From NCBI RefSeq assembly GCF_032884065.1, contig NC_088866.1, positions 33,089,519-33,153,518 on the forward strand: DNA of 64,000 bases, given 5' to 3'. This document shows, one piece after another, positions 46,272 to 57,660 of this stretch; position 1 is the stretch's first letter; the number at the start of each line of letters is the position of its first letter. This DNA is from Artemia franciscana (Eukaryota > Arthropoda > Branchiopoda > Anostraca > Artemiidae). Below the pieces are notes generated by a model. The model did not search any database. It saw only the letters and a list, made by a program, of their open reading frames with translations, and was not told where the DNA came from. A program made the position numbers and the translations under genes.

Positions 46272-46443
46272 CAGAAACTCGGGAAATGACAAATTTATGT
46301 GACCAGGCATCTCACGCCATCTACCACTTATCTGATCCGGAAGACTTCCGAATCCTATATTTGGCCTATATTTGGAATCGGGAAATCCTATATAAATAGG
46401 ACAGAGCCTATAATTTGAAACGAACCGACCTGTCCGAACCCTG

Positions 46444-48177
46444 TATATATTAAAAAAGTGAATTTGTTTTAATATAAATCAATTTTTTTTTTACATACCA
46501 ATAGCGGCAGAGTGAAATATCGGTTCTCATCTGCTGCGCATCGAGTTTGGAGGACAATAAACAGCCTTTTTCTGTGTGAGAAAGTTTGATTCCCATTTTG
46601 CATTTCGTATCAAATTTAGTAGAAAAGTGAACATTTTTAATTCTGTAGGATCGAAAAAAAAAATTCTAGAACTTAAAACTGGTTTACATGAATGAACTAG
46701 TGAAAAAAGAAAAGGTTTTTCGCTGGTTCTGGAAATACTGTTTTTAATAAGCTCTAAGTTATATTAAGAACTGAACACAAGTAGGGAAGAATAATAAAGG
46801 CATGTACAAACCATTAGCTGATTTTTACATGTTCAACAGCATCCACAGAATTTGCTCTAATTGTTGGGTCTCATTTATCATCTGTGGTAAATTATTCAAA
46901 TGAGGAGAGAGAAACAGAAGAAAGGAAGAACACCAGTGCCTCTGTAGACCTAGAAAAGTTTCAGTGCGTTTCGAGGATTATTTAGCTGCCTGAAACTTCA
47001 AAAGTGAAGAAAATTATCTTGTTGTTTGTCGTAAAATAAGAATCACTAATTTTTTAGGGGTTTGAGGTGATAATGGGAAACTTGCAAAAATAAGTTTTTG
47101 CAAGTTTTATCTTGCAATAGTAAAATTTTTCTCAAAATTTTATTTTGCAATAAGTGAAATTTATTTATCTGGCATATTTTCAACTTATTTTTCAATCTTC
47201 AAAAAAGAAATTTTTAAAGGAAAATTTGGTGGATAGGTAGAGCTGAAGCTTAGATGTGTAAGGATAATGGAAATGTCGAATTACGTTGAAGGGTTAAAAC
47301 CACAGGACTTCAGAAAAATAGCATGCCAAAATCTTGCATAGGAAAAAAATTGATTCCTTTGTTTGACACCACTCCAAATTCTGTCAAAGAAAAACAACGA
47401 ATGCAATAGGGTTTGAATCTTGATACTTGATACAATGACAGTTTTTTTAGCATAATAATAGGTTAATTGAAAAGATTGCCTAAAAATGACTAGTGGCGGT
47501 TGTACTCTTCCTTGCCCCTGGGTCAGAATTATTATCTTAACCCGATGACCCATTCAAATTGCTCCTTTAAAGTAATGATCTGTTCTTTGTTTATTTATTT
47601 ATTTTATCACTTCTTTACATGTCTTTTATTTCTAATCGATTAACGTCCTTTTTCTTTTCTAGACTAAGCATTAGCTGAGCAGTAAAAACTGTGTAAGCCT
47701 GTACACTGTTGCCGTCTTTTTGTGTGATAGCCTTAATTTTCACAAAGAAAGGCGTTGCAATAGACCAGGCTTCTTGTAATGTTAAAGTTAAAATAAAAAT
47801 CAAGGGCTTTCAACCTTAGATTCGTTTCATTCTCTGTAAAATTCTTGTTTATGCCTTTTTTCTTCTTCTTTTTCACATTTTAAAAGAAATAAAGCCCTTA
47901 ACATTTTTGAACTAATTTTATTTTTTGCTCATCCTTTGTTAAACGAATTTACTGCTCATCCCAGCTCTTCTACTCTTCGTGAAGTCTACTCAACCTAGAA
48001 ATTGCATCCTGAGTCATCATCAACTCAACCAGAAAAGCTTACTCAACCCACGAATTGCATCCTGAGTCATCATCCTGAGTCAAGAAAATAAATTGAAAAA
48101 TTTTAAATATACTGATTTTGCTGATTTAAAATATATAAGTTTCATCTTTTATGTATTTATTATTGTTTTAAAAAGTA
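46444..48177. other. Non-coding stretch
   Basis: AT-rich. A direct repeat of about 50 bases (CTACTCAACC-AGAAATTGCATCCTGAGTCATCATC) at 47985-48025 and 48045-48085. No gene recognised; minus-strand open frames at 47281 and 47615 do not look like proteins. Confidence 0.5.
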
Positions 48178-48320
48178 GAGTTGTAACAAAGAGTCAAACT
48201 TTAGCGTAAAGAGCGGGGTGTTGAGGAGGGAACCACCCTTTAAACATACGGAATAACTTCTGTTAATTTTAAGTTTTAATGTCGCTCCTTACTTGCTGTT
48301 AAAAAAACTTTTTTTTATAT
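48178..48320 (+). repeat. FB-family repeat copy
   Basis: AAACTTTAGCGTAAAGAGCG, GGGTGTTGAGGAGG, CATACGGAATAA, TTTTAAGTTTTAATGTCGCT and CCTTACTTGCTGTTAAAAAA, the same order as 59170-59290 and 61585-61700. Confidence 0.85.
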
Positions 48321-48369
48321 TTGTAATCACTTAAGGAACCCTGATTAAAAGGTTGATTCAGCAAAGGTT

Positions 48370-48465
48370 GAAGCTCATATAGTAATTAACGTGTATATGC
48401 CTACAAATTATAACAAGAACAATCTTATTGAGTATTTGCGTCTGTGTGCAAGCTTTTAGTCAGGT
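48370..48465 (+). pseudogene. Small LINE endonuclease fragment
   Basis: A frame reads VEAHIVINVYMPTNYNKN then NLIEYLRLCASF and stops. The IVINVYMPT segment is the typical strand of a LINE endonuclease. Short, so confidence is limited. Confidence 0.5.
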
Positions 48466-49029
48466 TTCTTAAAAAAGTGGCCTAAGAAGGATAACTTCAT
48501 ATACTGAGCTTATTTCCTCAACTTTAACTTAATCATGTTGTTGCTTCGTTTGTCAGTCACAAGATCAAAGTTTTTAAAGAAAGATTCTACTCGGACTTCC
48601 TTCCTATCTCTACATACTTTTACTCATCCCCACCTATTACTCAAAATGTAGAATCGAGTTGGTTTTCCTACCGAAGTTTTTAATTTGAAGACTGTTCTTT
48701 ATTACTACAGCTCCAGCAAGCAGTACAGGAAAATCAATCCTCTTAAGATTTTTATAGCTATCTATAGAATCTATTGCACTGTCCATGATTTGGCACTTTT
48801 TCAGTATCAGGTGGTGTTGTTGAGGTAACAGATATTTCAAATAATTCTCCATGTTTGACTATGAAAAAGAACCCAGCATCAAAAACTACCCCAATCAACG
48901 TTTAAAATCAATTGTGTAAGATTGTTATCGCAACTACTACGATTGGTCACGACTTTCAAATCAGACGGGCAGCTGAATATAATACGGGGTAATAAGATGG
49001 CCACTGCAAATGTATGACAAGAAAATCTT

Positions 49030-49945
49030 TTTCAAGAAAACCGAAATGTGTTACTACCCTTTTTAATTGACCAATAAAATTGGAAGGCAACTAGGCAACC
49101 TCCCTGCCGAATTTTGTTTTCTTAAATACTGCGATAAATTTTTTGAGATAGCCATTTTCTTCATCCTAGTTGAAAGGCCCAAAAACTATGCCCTTGAGTA
49201 TAACATGACCCGCCCCCTCCACAGCCCCTGGGTAAAGGTGTTTAAGTTATAAAATGTATCTATTGTTTACCAATAGTAGTTGCTATTAAGATGCATGTAT
49301 AAATTTTCAAGGGGGAGGGGAATTTTCTGCTGGGGGTTTTTCTATGGGGTTGAAGTTTCCAGGGAGTGAACTTGTCAGAGGAAATTATAGACTGTGGAAA
49401 TTTGCCAGAATTCTCATACAAAAATCTTTTTATATGTATTGCTTTCTTTTTCCTGTCTCAATCCTAAGCTTGGAGTGGTTAAGAGTAATTGTTTGGGGTA
49501 GATTTTCACCGGGATTGAATTATATAGAAGATATTTCTATGGTAAGGGGGGTTCCGTCCGTGGAGGTGGGATCAGATTTCCTTGAATTATTTAAAAATAA
49601 CCAAAACTCAATAGAAAAAAAAAGTTTTTTCTATTGAAAGTAAGGAGCAACATTAAAACTTAAAACAAGCAGTAATAATTACTAATATGATGGGGGTTGC
49701 CCTCTCCTCAGGAAATCCATCTGTATGCTAAAGTTTGAATTGTGTCCCAATTCTTTAAGAATGATTCCTGATACACAAAAACATTAATTAGAACAAAATA
49801 GCTTTTTTAAAAGTACTGAAAATTTTTAGCGTAAAGACCGAGGTTTTGAGGAGGGGGCAACCCCCTTCATTTACGCAATAATTTCTGTTAGTTTTAAGTT
49901 TTAATACTGTTCCTTACTTTCAGTTTTTGTTAAGAAAAAAATTGT
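49030..49945. repeat. FB-family copies in alternating orientation
   Basis: 49130-49240 resembles the GATAGCCATTTT-TTCATC-TAGTTGAAAG module; 49625-49700 is a reverse copy (GAAAGTAAGGAGCAACATTA, AAACTTAAAACAAGCAG); 49820-49945 is a forward copy (TTTTTAGCGTAAAGACCGAG, GTTTTAAGTTTTAATACTGT, TCCTTACTTTCAG). An open frame at 49344-49637 lies over these and is not considered a gene. Confidence 0.75.
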
Positions 49946-49984
49946 ATTTATTTAATTTTTACCATAAAATGCACTTCATTTTAA

Positions 49985-50790
49985 ACAAATTGGACTTCAA
50001 AATAAGTTTATTGGCCCTTAATTTAGGGACCTGGCTATTTTTAATGTCTGAGGACGGCTAAAAATCTTTATTTTTTACCTTAAATATACTTTACTGTAAA
50101 TAAATCATGCTTACAAATAAGTTTATAGGCCTTTAACTAATGGGCCTGGCTATCTCGTATTAGCTAAGGACTGCTAAATAATTGTTATTTCTACAAGAAA
50201 AAACACTTCAATTATACAATTGTACTTTCAAATAAGTTTATAGACCCGTACTTTAGGGGTCTTTCTATATAGTAATAGCCAAGGACATCTAAGTTTTTTT
50301 ATTTCTTTCATAAAATATACTTTCTTCTGAATGAATCAAATATACAAATAGGTTTATAAGCCCTTAATTAAGGGATATGGCTATCTCATAATAGCTAAGA
50401 ACAGTTAAAAATCGTTATTTCTACCTTAAATTACACTTCATCTTAAACAAATAGTATTTACAAATAAGTTGATTTGCCATTAATTTAGGTGTTTGGCTAT
50501 TTCATAATGGCTAAGTACTGCTAAAAAAAACTTCATTTTTAACATAAAATACAATTTATTTTTAACAAATCGTACTTACAATTATCTTTATCGGCGGTTA
50601 ATTTAGAGGGTCAGGGTGTCTCGTAATGACTAATGAATGCTAAATGTTTTATATCTACTATATAATACATTCTAAACAAAACGTACCTAAAAATAGGTTT
50701 CTAAGCCCTTAAATTAGGGTTCCAGCCATCTCATAATGGCTAAGAACTGCTAAAAACCGTTATTTCCAACATAAAATACACTTCATTAAA
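49985..50790 (+). repeat. 116-bp tandem satellite, about 7 diverged units
   Basis: The AATAAGTTTATAGGCCCTTAA region recurs at about 50001, 50116, 50231, 50347, 50464, 50580 and 50692, i.e. 112-117 bases apart. Each unit carries a G/C stem (GGCCCTTAATTTAGGG-CC), TGGCTATCTCGTAATAGCTA, AGGACTGCTAA and AAATACACTTCATTCTAAAC. A single further unit lies at about 52695-52775. Copies are clearly diverged, so the array is older than the 215-bp array. Confidence 0.88.
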
Positions 50791-51010
50791 AAATCATAGA
50801 ATCGGCTGAATAGTAACCAAAACACGAAATAACGGTTATATAAAAACGGATTTTGATACAAAAATATATATCAAAAGAAACAAATTTTTATGCTGACTTC
50901 AAATATAAAAAATTTCATTAAGTTTAGTCTTATCCATCAAAGGTTACGAGCCTAAGAATATTTTCTTGATTGTCGAAACAAGAATGAAAATTACTTCATA
51001 AATAAAATAT
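50790..51010 (-). repeat. FB-family copy (reverse)
   Basis: GAATCGGCTGAATAGTAACC, AAATATATATCA, TTTCATTAAGTTTAGTCTTA, CCATCAAAGGTTACGAGCCT match the reverse of the corresponding part of 62930-63080. Directly follows the 116-bp array. Confidence 0.7.
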
Positions 51011-52109
51011 CATTTTTTAAGGGGCACATTATAATATTATTTCATTTTGCTTTGTTGTCAAACTTTGGTAGTTTGATATGGGATTTTTAAGTAGCCTGAT
51101 TTGATTTCAAAGTAAACCCAGTTAATGAGATTAATCAGTCATAAATCACAATTATTAAACAACAAATGAAAAATATTTCCAAGAAAAGTCTCATATAAAA
51201 TCAAGTCAGAGGATGGTAGGCTACATGAAAACCGTACTTAATTTGCGTGTTATCTAGTAAGTCGTTTTTATAACACAACAAGGAAAATACTTTGAAATGG
51301 GAGTTTTTTGCAGAAATGAGAAGTTTGGTATAATGCAATTACTTTATTTAACTCAACACAAACGGCATAAGGAAAATGGCTTTATATACGGCACTGGGAC
51401 TAAACGTCCCACAGTGTAAAACAAATACAATTTTCCAGTTACAAAACATAAAACATCAAAACACTTACAAAATTCCAAGGTATTCCTAATCAAACGCAAC
51501 AGAGGTCAGTCAGGTAATTTAAATAGAAAAAATTGCTCGATCCCATAAAATGTGTCTTTTATACCATAGGTCAACCGTTTCATTTCAGATTACATACGTA
51601 TATAAGCAATGAAGCGATTATTTCTCAATTTCCTTTACAAGCCTATACTTATAAGGATGTGCGCTTTTATCACAATAAAAAATAGTATTTCGAAATGTTG
51701 CATTTTGTACTTTGTATCTTAATATTTTTACTGAAATCAAATTCTGATTTAATTAGTCAGCTATACTACACCATCTTCCTTTCTTCTCTTGTATTGTTTT
51801 CTCTTGTACTTTTCAAATATAAGAAGTTGTTTGAAATACCGAACGATTTTAAAAGTATACACGTACCATTTTCTTTTGAGTTCAAAATCTGCCACAACTT
51901 ACCCTGGAAAGTCTAACTTAATAATCTGAGCCGTTTTTGAGATATTAATTTGTCAACCTTTTGACATTATTCATGATCAGTGTTCGTTTTTATTTATTTC
52001 AGCGTCCGTCTAAATGTGCCTTGAAAGCTTCAGCTTAATACCCTCTGCTTGCAATATAGCAACAGTTGCAGTATGAGTAGTAAACATATTTAACATGAAC
52101 TAATAAACA
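51011..52109. other. Non-coding stretch
   Basis: AT-rich; no gene recognised. An open frame at 51695-51916 is hydrophobic AT-rich sequence without splice sites or family features. Confidence 0.45.
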
Positions 52110-52290
52110 TCCTTCCGTGATCTTTCTTCGGGGGAAAAAAAATCACATTTTTGTATATAAGAGTTTGAAACCTTTACAAGAGGGTTCTCTGATACCCTGG
52201 GTCTGATGGTGTGATTCTTATAAGGATCACTTGATGCTTTAGGGTTGTTTCCCACCTTGTTCAAAATCAGGCAAATTTTCTAAGGTTCCA
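52110..52290 (+). repeat. FB-family copy
   Basis: Shares CGTGATCTTTCTTCGGG, ATCACATTTTTGTATATAAG, TTCTCTGATACCCTGGGTCT, GATGGTGTGATT and AGGCAAATTTTC with 62755-62930. Confidence 0.75.
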
Positions 52291-52638
52291 AGTAGGCATC
52301 CTTTCCATTTTTGTCGTCGTTGACATTCTATGTGGTTGATTGAAATTGTATCTATAGTTACTAATCTAGGTGTCTAAGGCTTGTAAGGCGTTTTTTTTAG
52401 AACAACGAAATGAAACACATCATAAGCATAAAAGCAAGGACATCTTTGCAGTACTAAAAACGAAGGATGGCCAAAATTAGCTTCTTTTCTAGGTTGAATT
52501 TTGGAGCTGAGAAGTAATTCCTAACGAACTCTGTGGAATCGAGATAATTTTTGATCCTGCTTTGCTGTAATTCTTTTCTAGTCTTTTATTGTCCAAACGC
52601 ATGACTAACGACATTATTTTTTTGCAGATCAATTTTTT

Positions 52639-52775
52639 TTCGCTCTCTTTGGGGAGTTGGGGGGAGGGCTAATTCTGAAAAATTATTTTTATCACAAAAT
52701 ACACTTCATTCTAAACAAACCGCACGTAGAAATAGTTTTTTAGGACCTTAATTTAGGAGTATCTCTAAGTAATGG
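52639..52775 (+). repeat. Short HME fragment fused to one unit of the 116-bp satellite
   Basis: 52639-52686 is HME unit sequence (CGCTCTCTTTGGGGAGTTGG, GGGCTAATTCTGAAAAATTA). It switches at about 52687 to ATCACAAAATACACTTCATT and TAGGACCTTAATTTAGGAGT, i.e. one unit of the 116-bp satellite. Confidence 0.75.
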
Positions 52776-53146
52776 AAACCATTATGGAAGGTATGGTATT
52801 TCGGTTTTGGTTTCATGTAAGTCATTTTCAATGTAAATTTTACAACATTACTGTATGAATTAAAGATACTTTAAAGTAGCCAAAAGGATTAACACCCTTT
52901 GCCTCTGGGGTCATATTTGAATATATTTTTTATCCTAGCTTTCAGGAGATTTAATTATTTTCTCATTTTTATGCTAGATACGTGGGCCTAGCTAGCTTTG
53001 AATTCTAAAAGGCTGTGTTTTGCCAGATACACGTGCCACCAGCCTTGGAATTTAGGGAGTTGAGGGCTAATAGCCTCTTGGCATAACTGCTCCTAACTTC
53101 TCTTCTTTTTTCTGGCTTAACAGTAACTGCTTATAACTGAACTTAA
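52776..53146. other. Stretch preceding hAT copy B
   Basis: Should contain the left terminal repeat of hAT copy B; none was recognised. No gene seen. Confidence 0.4.
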
Positions 53147-55365
53147 ATGGGAAAGTGCAAACTCGAGAATGTTTGGCTTGAGGAGAAAAACGAAACAGGG
53201 CACCAGATGAAAGAGTGGTGCAGAGGAGTCCATGGACATGTACACTTGCTCTATTGTGCCATTTGTAAGTCATCACTTGCTTGTCAGAAAGGTTGTTACT
53301 CTCTACTGCAGCACTCTCGGACTGGAGAAAATAAGAAAAATGTTCAGACCAAGCTAAAACCCATCAACTTTGCTTGACTTCAGCCTCCAGCTGCACCCTG
53401 GAAGGTAATCAAACTAGGAATTACACTTACTCAGTAAATGAGTGAACAGTAATAGCTGAAATTACATGGGCTCTAAAGATGATTGGATCTGACTACTCCG
53501 ATAGAAGTGCTTGGACCACATTTCAGAAGATTCCATTGGTGGAAATTGGTAATAGTTATTATGTAATTGAATTTGATGAAACTACCAACAGCGAAAGCAA
53601 AAAGGGGTTACATATTCGAATCTTTTTCTAGTCTGAAAAGATGAATCAGGTGGTAAAAAGGCATCTAAAGACTTGTTTCTTAGGTCACGCCACCGAAGAG
53701 GACCTAAAATCAGAAATTCTGAAGGAAATTGATGGTAGCAGCTTGTCCCTCTCTAAGCTGCTTACTTTGAGTCGTGATGGCCCAAATGTGAGTAAAAAAT
53801 TGTTCAGACTAATGGACAGTGAGAAACGTAAGGTAACAAACGGAGATGGACTTTTAAACATAAGCACCTGCAGAATTGACATTGTACACAACGCCCTTTG
53901 CAAAAGCCTTGAAGATGTTAGGGAGACTTGTTCTGATCTCATTGTGAAGATGTATTACTTTTTTCACGATTGGCCTGCACAGCTGGAAGACTTCAAAATT
54001 TTGCAGAAAACTGGCGTTCCCAGGTTGAACTTTTTCAAACATGTACCAGCCCGATGGCTATCGATTTGTCCTGCTGCTGCTAGGCTGATTGAGCTGTGGC
54101 CAGCTATTGTCGAATATTTTACCGTCTTCATTCTGAAGAAAAATTCTAGTTTCATGAGATCGAACGCATATAATGAGATTGCAAAAGTCCTGAAGCGGTC
54201 CACTTTGAAAGTGGACTTTCAGTTCATTGATGACAGTTTTAGTCTTTTTACTCGGTCTACTTTGAAGTTCCAGCGCGAAGAACTGTTGATACATGAAATC
54301 TTTATGGAACTGGAGCTTCTTGTTCGAACACTTGCTGGGCGTATCTTGAAAGCCGAAGCAGCTCAGAAATTGTTAGAAGACTTGAGTCCAAGACAGTTCG
54401 AATATGATAAAAATGCACTTCCTATCTTATGGAGAAGTTCAGACCTGTCAGAGCTACTGACGAGCTTGCAAAATATGTGTTTTTGCTGAGTTTACCAAAG
54501 CACTGCGCATCGGCTGCAAAGTACATTTTAAAGCAAGCTTTGACCGGATGATCTTGGTTCCCGAAAAACTTGTCTTTCTTTTACCCGAGCCAGTTTTCGA
54601 AGTCAAATTCGATTCAGTATGTCGCCCGAAAATTGATTTGCTGTTACGCAGGTTTAAGCTAGTTCAGATGAACGAGTTCCCATCTTTGCCGGCAAGGACA
54701 TATGAATGATGGAATAGACTAATCGAAGATGGGAAATATCTAAATTCGGCTGTTGTGGTGAAGAATACGTTAATTATTTCTCATGGTTCGGCCAATGTTG
54801 AGCGCGGTGTTTCACTGTCTGGGAGGATTCTCAGAGAGTGTCCATGAATGAGCGCATATTGAATTTCAAGCTTTTTGTTGCTGATGGGTTGTGTTGAGCT
54901 GGTGGTACTGCTCCAAAGGTTTGTATTACTAAAGATTTCATAAAGCTTGCCAGGTCAGTGCGGAAGAGCTATCAAATCTATCTGAAACGAGATAAAGAGT
55001 TGAGAAAAAATGGTACACAAGTTGGAAAAAGAAGAACAGCGAAAGCAGTAGCTAATCGCTGAAATGTCGAAGAACAAAGAAATGATAAAGACTCTTGAGA
55101 AAACTTCGAGAAAAAGAAAGCATTCGGGACTAAGGATAAAGCTACTGATCAGATGCTTCAAGAAGTAAGGAATCAACTGAAGAAAGGAATTCATAAGAAC
55201 AATATGGTAAATATCTAGCTTGCCCAGTCAAAGCTAGATGGATTATTAGCACTCCGCCATGAACAAAAAAAAATTATCAAAAGATCTTGAAACCAAGCAG
55301 ACGGCAATCCAGAATAAGAAGCAACTGCTCATAACTAGTCTTTTGAAACAGTAAGAAAAGTGTGA
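53147..55365 (+). pseudogene. hAT transposase copy B, degenerate
   Basis: Order and wording parallel copy A. A BED-like finger (EWCRGVHGHVHLLYCAICKS, then LLQHSRTGENKKN) starts at 53147; the second histidine position has asparagine. Then AEITWALKMIGSDYS near 53455, YYVIEFDETTNSESKKG near 53558, and the main frame 53641-54489 with CFLGHATEEDLKSEIL, LLTLSRDGPNVSKK and FFKHVPARWLSICPAAARL. After a frameshift near 54480 the hATC-type SHGSANVERGVSLSGRIL lies at about 54780-54835, and a charged coiled-coil at 54950-55350. Several stops and frame changes show it is dead. Confidence 0.85.
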
Positions 55366-55569
55366 AATATGTTTCATCCAGTTTCAGTTTTATTTTTACT
55401 TTTGTATTTTTTACGTATATATCTAAAATAAAAATGCAGAATCAAAATTAAAAATGGAAAGAAAGATTGGAAGGTGTTATGGAAGGGCGAATCTGCTCTA
55501 TATCCCTTCCGGGTTGTAATGAAATTCCAGGTGATCTATTTTTTTCTTAGCATCCCTGGCCTCTAATCC

Positions 55570-55696
55570 TGGCTATCAAAAGACATGCGGTACATCTGCA
55601 TTATAGGCTTGGTAGTAACGACCGTAGATCCCCAAAAGTCCCTTTTTCAGTTCCAAAAAGTCACTTTTTTGTGCCGCCAAACCTGTGGCAGCCCTG
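55570..55696 (-). mobile_element. Possible right end of a hAT-like element
   Basis: On the minus strand, from 55696, the sequence begins CAGGGCTGCCACAGG and runs into AAAAAAGTGACTTTTTGGAA and GGGACTTTTGGGG. Starts of this kind are common in hAT elements. It lies 330 bases after the coiled-coil of copy B and could be its right end; no matching left end was found upstream of 53147. Confidence 0.5.
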
Positions 55697-55779
55697 TAGG
55701 GCGCTGCTCAATTAAAGAGCGATGTGAACACAATGCATTATTTATTTTTGTTTTGTTTAGACCAGGGCACTTCGTATCA

Positions 55780-56650
55780 AAGGGTAGAAACTTCAAAAAG
55801 GGCTTATTTGATTGGACACTAAAAGGAGTAGTACCTATTTAATTGTCGAAAGTGATTCGACTCCCATGATCACGATTTTCCCACCCTTTTAATCAAAATT
55901 TTGTTCAACGTAGCTGAAAGGTCCGGAAGGGCCTTTTTCGAAATTAAGAGTGATAGAAGGATGGATATCCCCCCTCCCACCACCTTGTATTTTTCCGAAA
56001 TGTGTCTGATAGAAAATTTGAAATGGCCATTTGTTCTTATAGAAACTTCAAAAAGGGCTCATTTGATCGGAAATTAAAAGGGCTAATGCTCTTTTTTATA
56101 GTAGAAAGTGATTGGAGGGCAACTAAATCCCCTCATGTGCCGACCATTTACCCAAACACATTCAATCAAAATTTAAGATAGCCATTTTGTGTAACGCAGT
56201 AGAAAGTTCCAGAAATTATGCTTTTGAGGATGACAGCCCCCTACTACAGCCCTCGGGGCAAGGGTTTTATTTTGTGCCCTGGGGCATAAAATGTGTATAT
56301 AGAAAGAGTGATCGTGTAAAATTTGAAGTGGACTTATTGGATTGATAATCAGCAGTTCTAGTGCCCTTTTTAAGATTCCGATTGATCGGAAAGTAGATGC
56401 CCCCCTCCCTGCACCTTGTATTTACCCTAAATGTAACTTATAGAAATTTTGAGATGGCCATTTGCCTTCGTAGAAATTTCAAAAAGGCTCATTTGATTGG
56501 AAATTGAAGGGGCTAGTGCTCTTTTTAATAATTAAAAGCTATTGGATGGGAACTAACCCCCCTCGCACACCCATCATTCCCCCAAACACATCCAATCAAG
56601 ATTTTTAGATAGCCATTATGTTCAACATAGTTAAAAAGTTAGGAATTATG
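55780..56650 (+). repeat. Three tandem-like copies of an FB-related module
   Basis: The module CTTCAAAAAGGGCTCATTTG-ATTGGAAATTAAAAGGG-TAGT, AAAGTGATTGGAGGGCAACTA, and ATTTTGAGATAGCCATTTTGTT recurs at about 55790, 56046 and 56477. A partial copy lies at 58410-58480. Confidence 0.7.
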
Positions 56651-56668
56651 TCCCTGGCATATATAAGG

Positions 56669-57660
56669 TTTTTATGGCACTTGGTATTTACCTAGTGACA
56701 TATATAGCGATCACAATTTCTGTCCGTGGGTCTAACAGTCTGTTTGTCAGTTCCGGTTTCGCTAGTTTGGGCACTTCCAGATTTCCTAGGGCGATGAAAG
56801 TTGACATGCGTTAGAGGGACCAGACCAGATTAAATTAGACCTAGTCTCATCCCCGACTCGACCATCTGGAGGTGGGTGGAGCGAGTGAACGAGATAGTTA
56901 AAAGGAATTTTATTTGCCAATAAAACCAATAATTGTTGTTCTTAAGGGTGGCTTGCTGCTCTAGTGGTTTGATTCTCGCTTAGGGTGCGAGAGCTCTTAG
57001 GTTCGAAACCCAAACAACTCTAATTTTTATATGAAGAAGATCTGAAACTAGATACGTGATCAATATAGCGATCGCTGAAAGTTGGCAGGCGTATCATGGA
57101 TCGGTCCATATTGAATTAAAATAGTTCCTTCCCCGATTCGACTATCAGGGGGAGGGGTGGTTGAAGGACGGATATTTCGGAAAAATTTGAAAAAATGAGG
57201 TATTTTTAACTTACGAACGGGTGATCGGATCTTAATGAAATTTGATATTGAGATGAACCTTGTGTCTGAGAGTTCTTTTTTGAAATCCTGACCGGATTGA
57301 TTGACATTGGAGGGAGCTGGAGGGGGAAACCAAAAATCTTGGAAAACGCTTGGAGTGGAGAGATGGGGTTGATCTTCGTGTGAAGAATAAGCAGAAGTTC
57401 TGGATAAGTGATTGAGGTACATTTATCTCACGAATTGCTGATCGGATCTTAATGAAACTTGATGTATAGAAAGATGTCACGTCCCAGATGCCCCATTTTC
57501 AATTTGGATCGGATCTGGGGACATTGGAGGCTATAGGGGGGGAAAGGAAATCTTGTAAAACACTTCGAGTGGAGGGACTGGGATGAAATTTGATGGAAAG
57601 AATAAGCACAAGTTCTAGATACACTATTGACATAACCCGATCCCATCTCTTCGGAGGAGT
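56669..57660 (+). mobile_element. HME copy 8, interrupted by a tRNA-like sequence
   Basis: 5' hairpin CACTTGGT-ATTT-ACCTAGTG at about 56679-56698 (one mismatch), then the 5' block to CGACCATCTGGAGG. Part of the 5' block (GAAAGTTGGCAGGCGTATCA, CGATTCGACTATC) occurs a second time at about 57070-57155, after the tRNA-Pro-like sequence. Two to three diverged units follow. The 3' end was not found. Confidence 0.75.
56950..57020 (+). pseudogene. tRNA-Pro(AGG)-like sequence
   Basis: The core TTTGATTCTCGCTTAGGGTG and CGAGAG matches the anticodon arm of eukaryotic tRNA-Pro, giving anticodon AGG; the anticodon stem (CTCGC/GCGAG) is perfect. The T-loop GGTTCGAAACC is good. The acceptor stem GGCTTGC/ACAACTC pairs poorly (two mismatches and a wobble) and the T-stem has a mismatch. 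About 71 bases without a clear intron. Likely a tRNA pseudogene or tRNA-derived SINE; a functional gene is less likely. Confidence 0.65.

Larger units (their letters stand above)
43439..46443 (+). mobile_element. hAT transposon copy A (about 3.0 kb), non-functional
   Basis: Terminal inverted repeats CAGCGTTCGGAC (43439-43450) and, on the other strand at the right end, CAGGGTTCGGAC, differ at one of 12 positions and have the CAG start typical of hAT elements. Five CCTATA motifs lie within 100 bases of the left end and four near the right end (46350-46411), likely subterminal transposase-binding repeats. Flanks CTTATATA and TATATATT are only partly alike, so an 8-bp target duplication is not certain. 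Inside are a BED-type zinc finger, a transposase with hATC motif and a coiled-coil tail, all broken by frameshifts, plus a 56-base A tract. Confidence 0.8.

Noticed and set aside
43431-46451. Certain 8-bp target duplication of hAT copy A
   Set aside because: Flanks CTTATATA and TATATATT match at only five of eight positions and are simple AT sequence.
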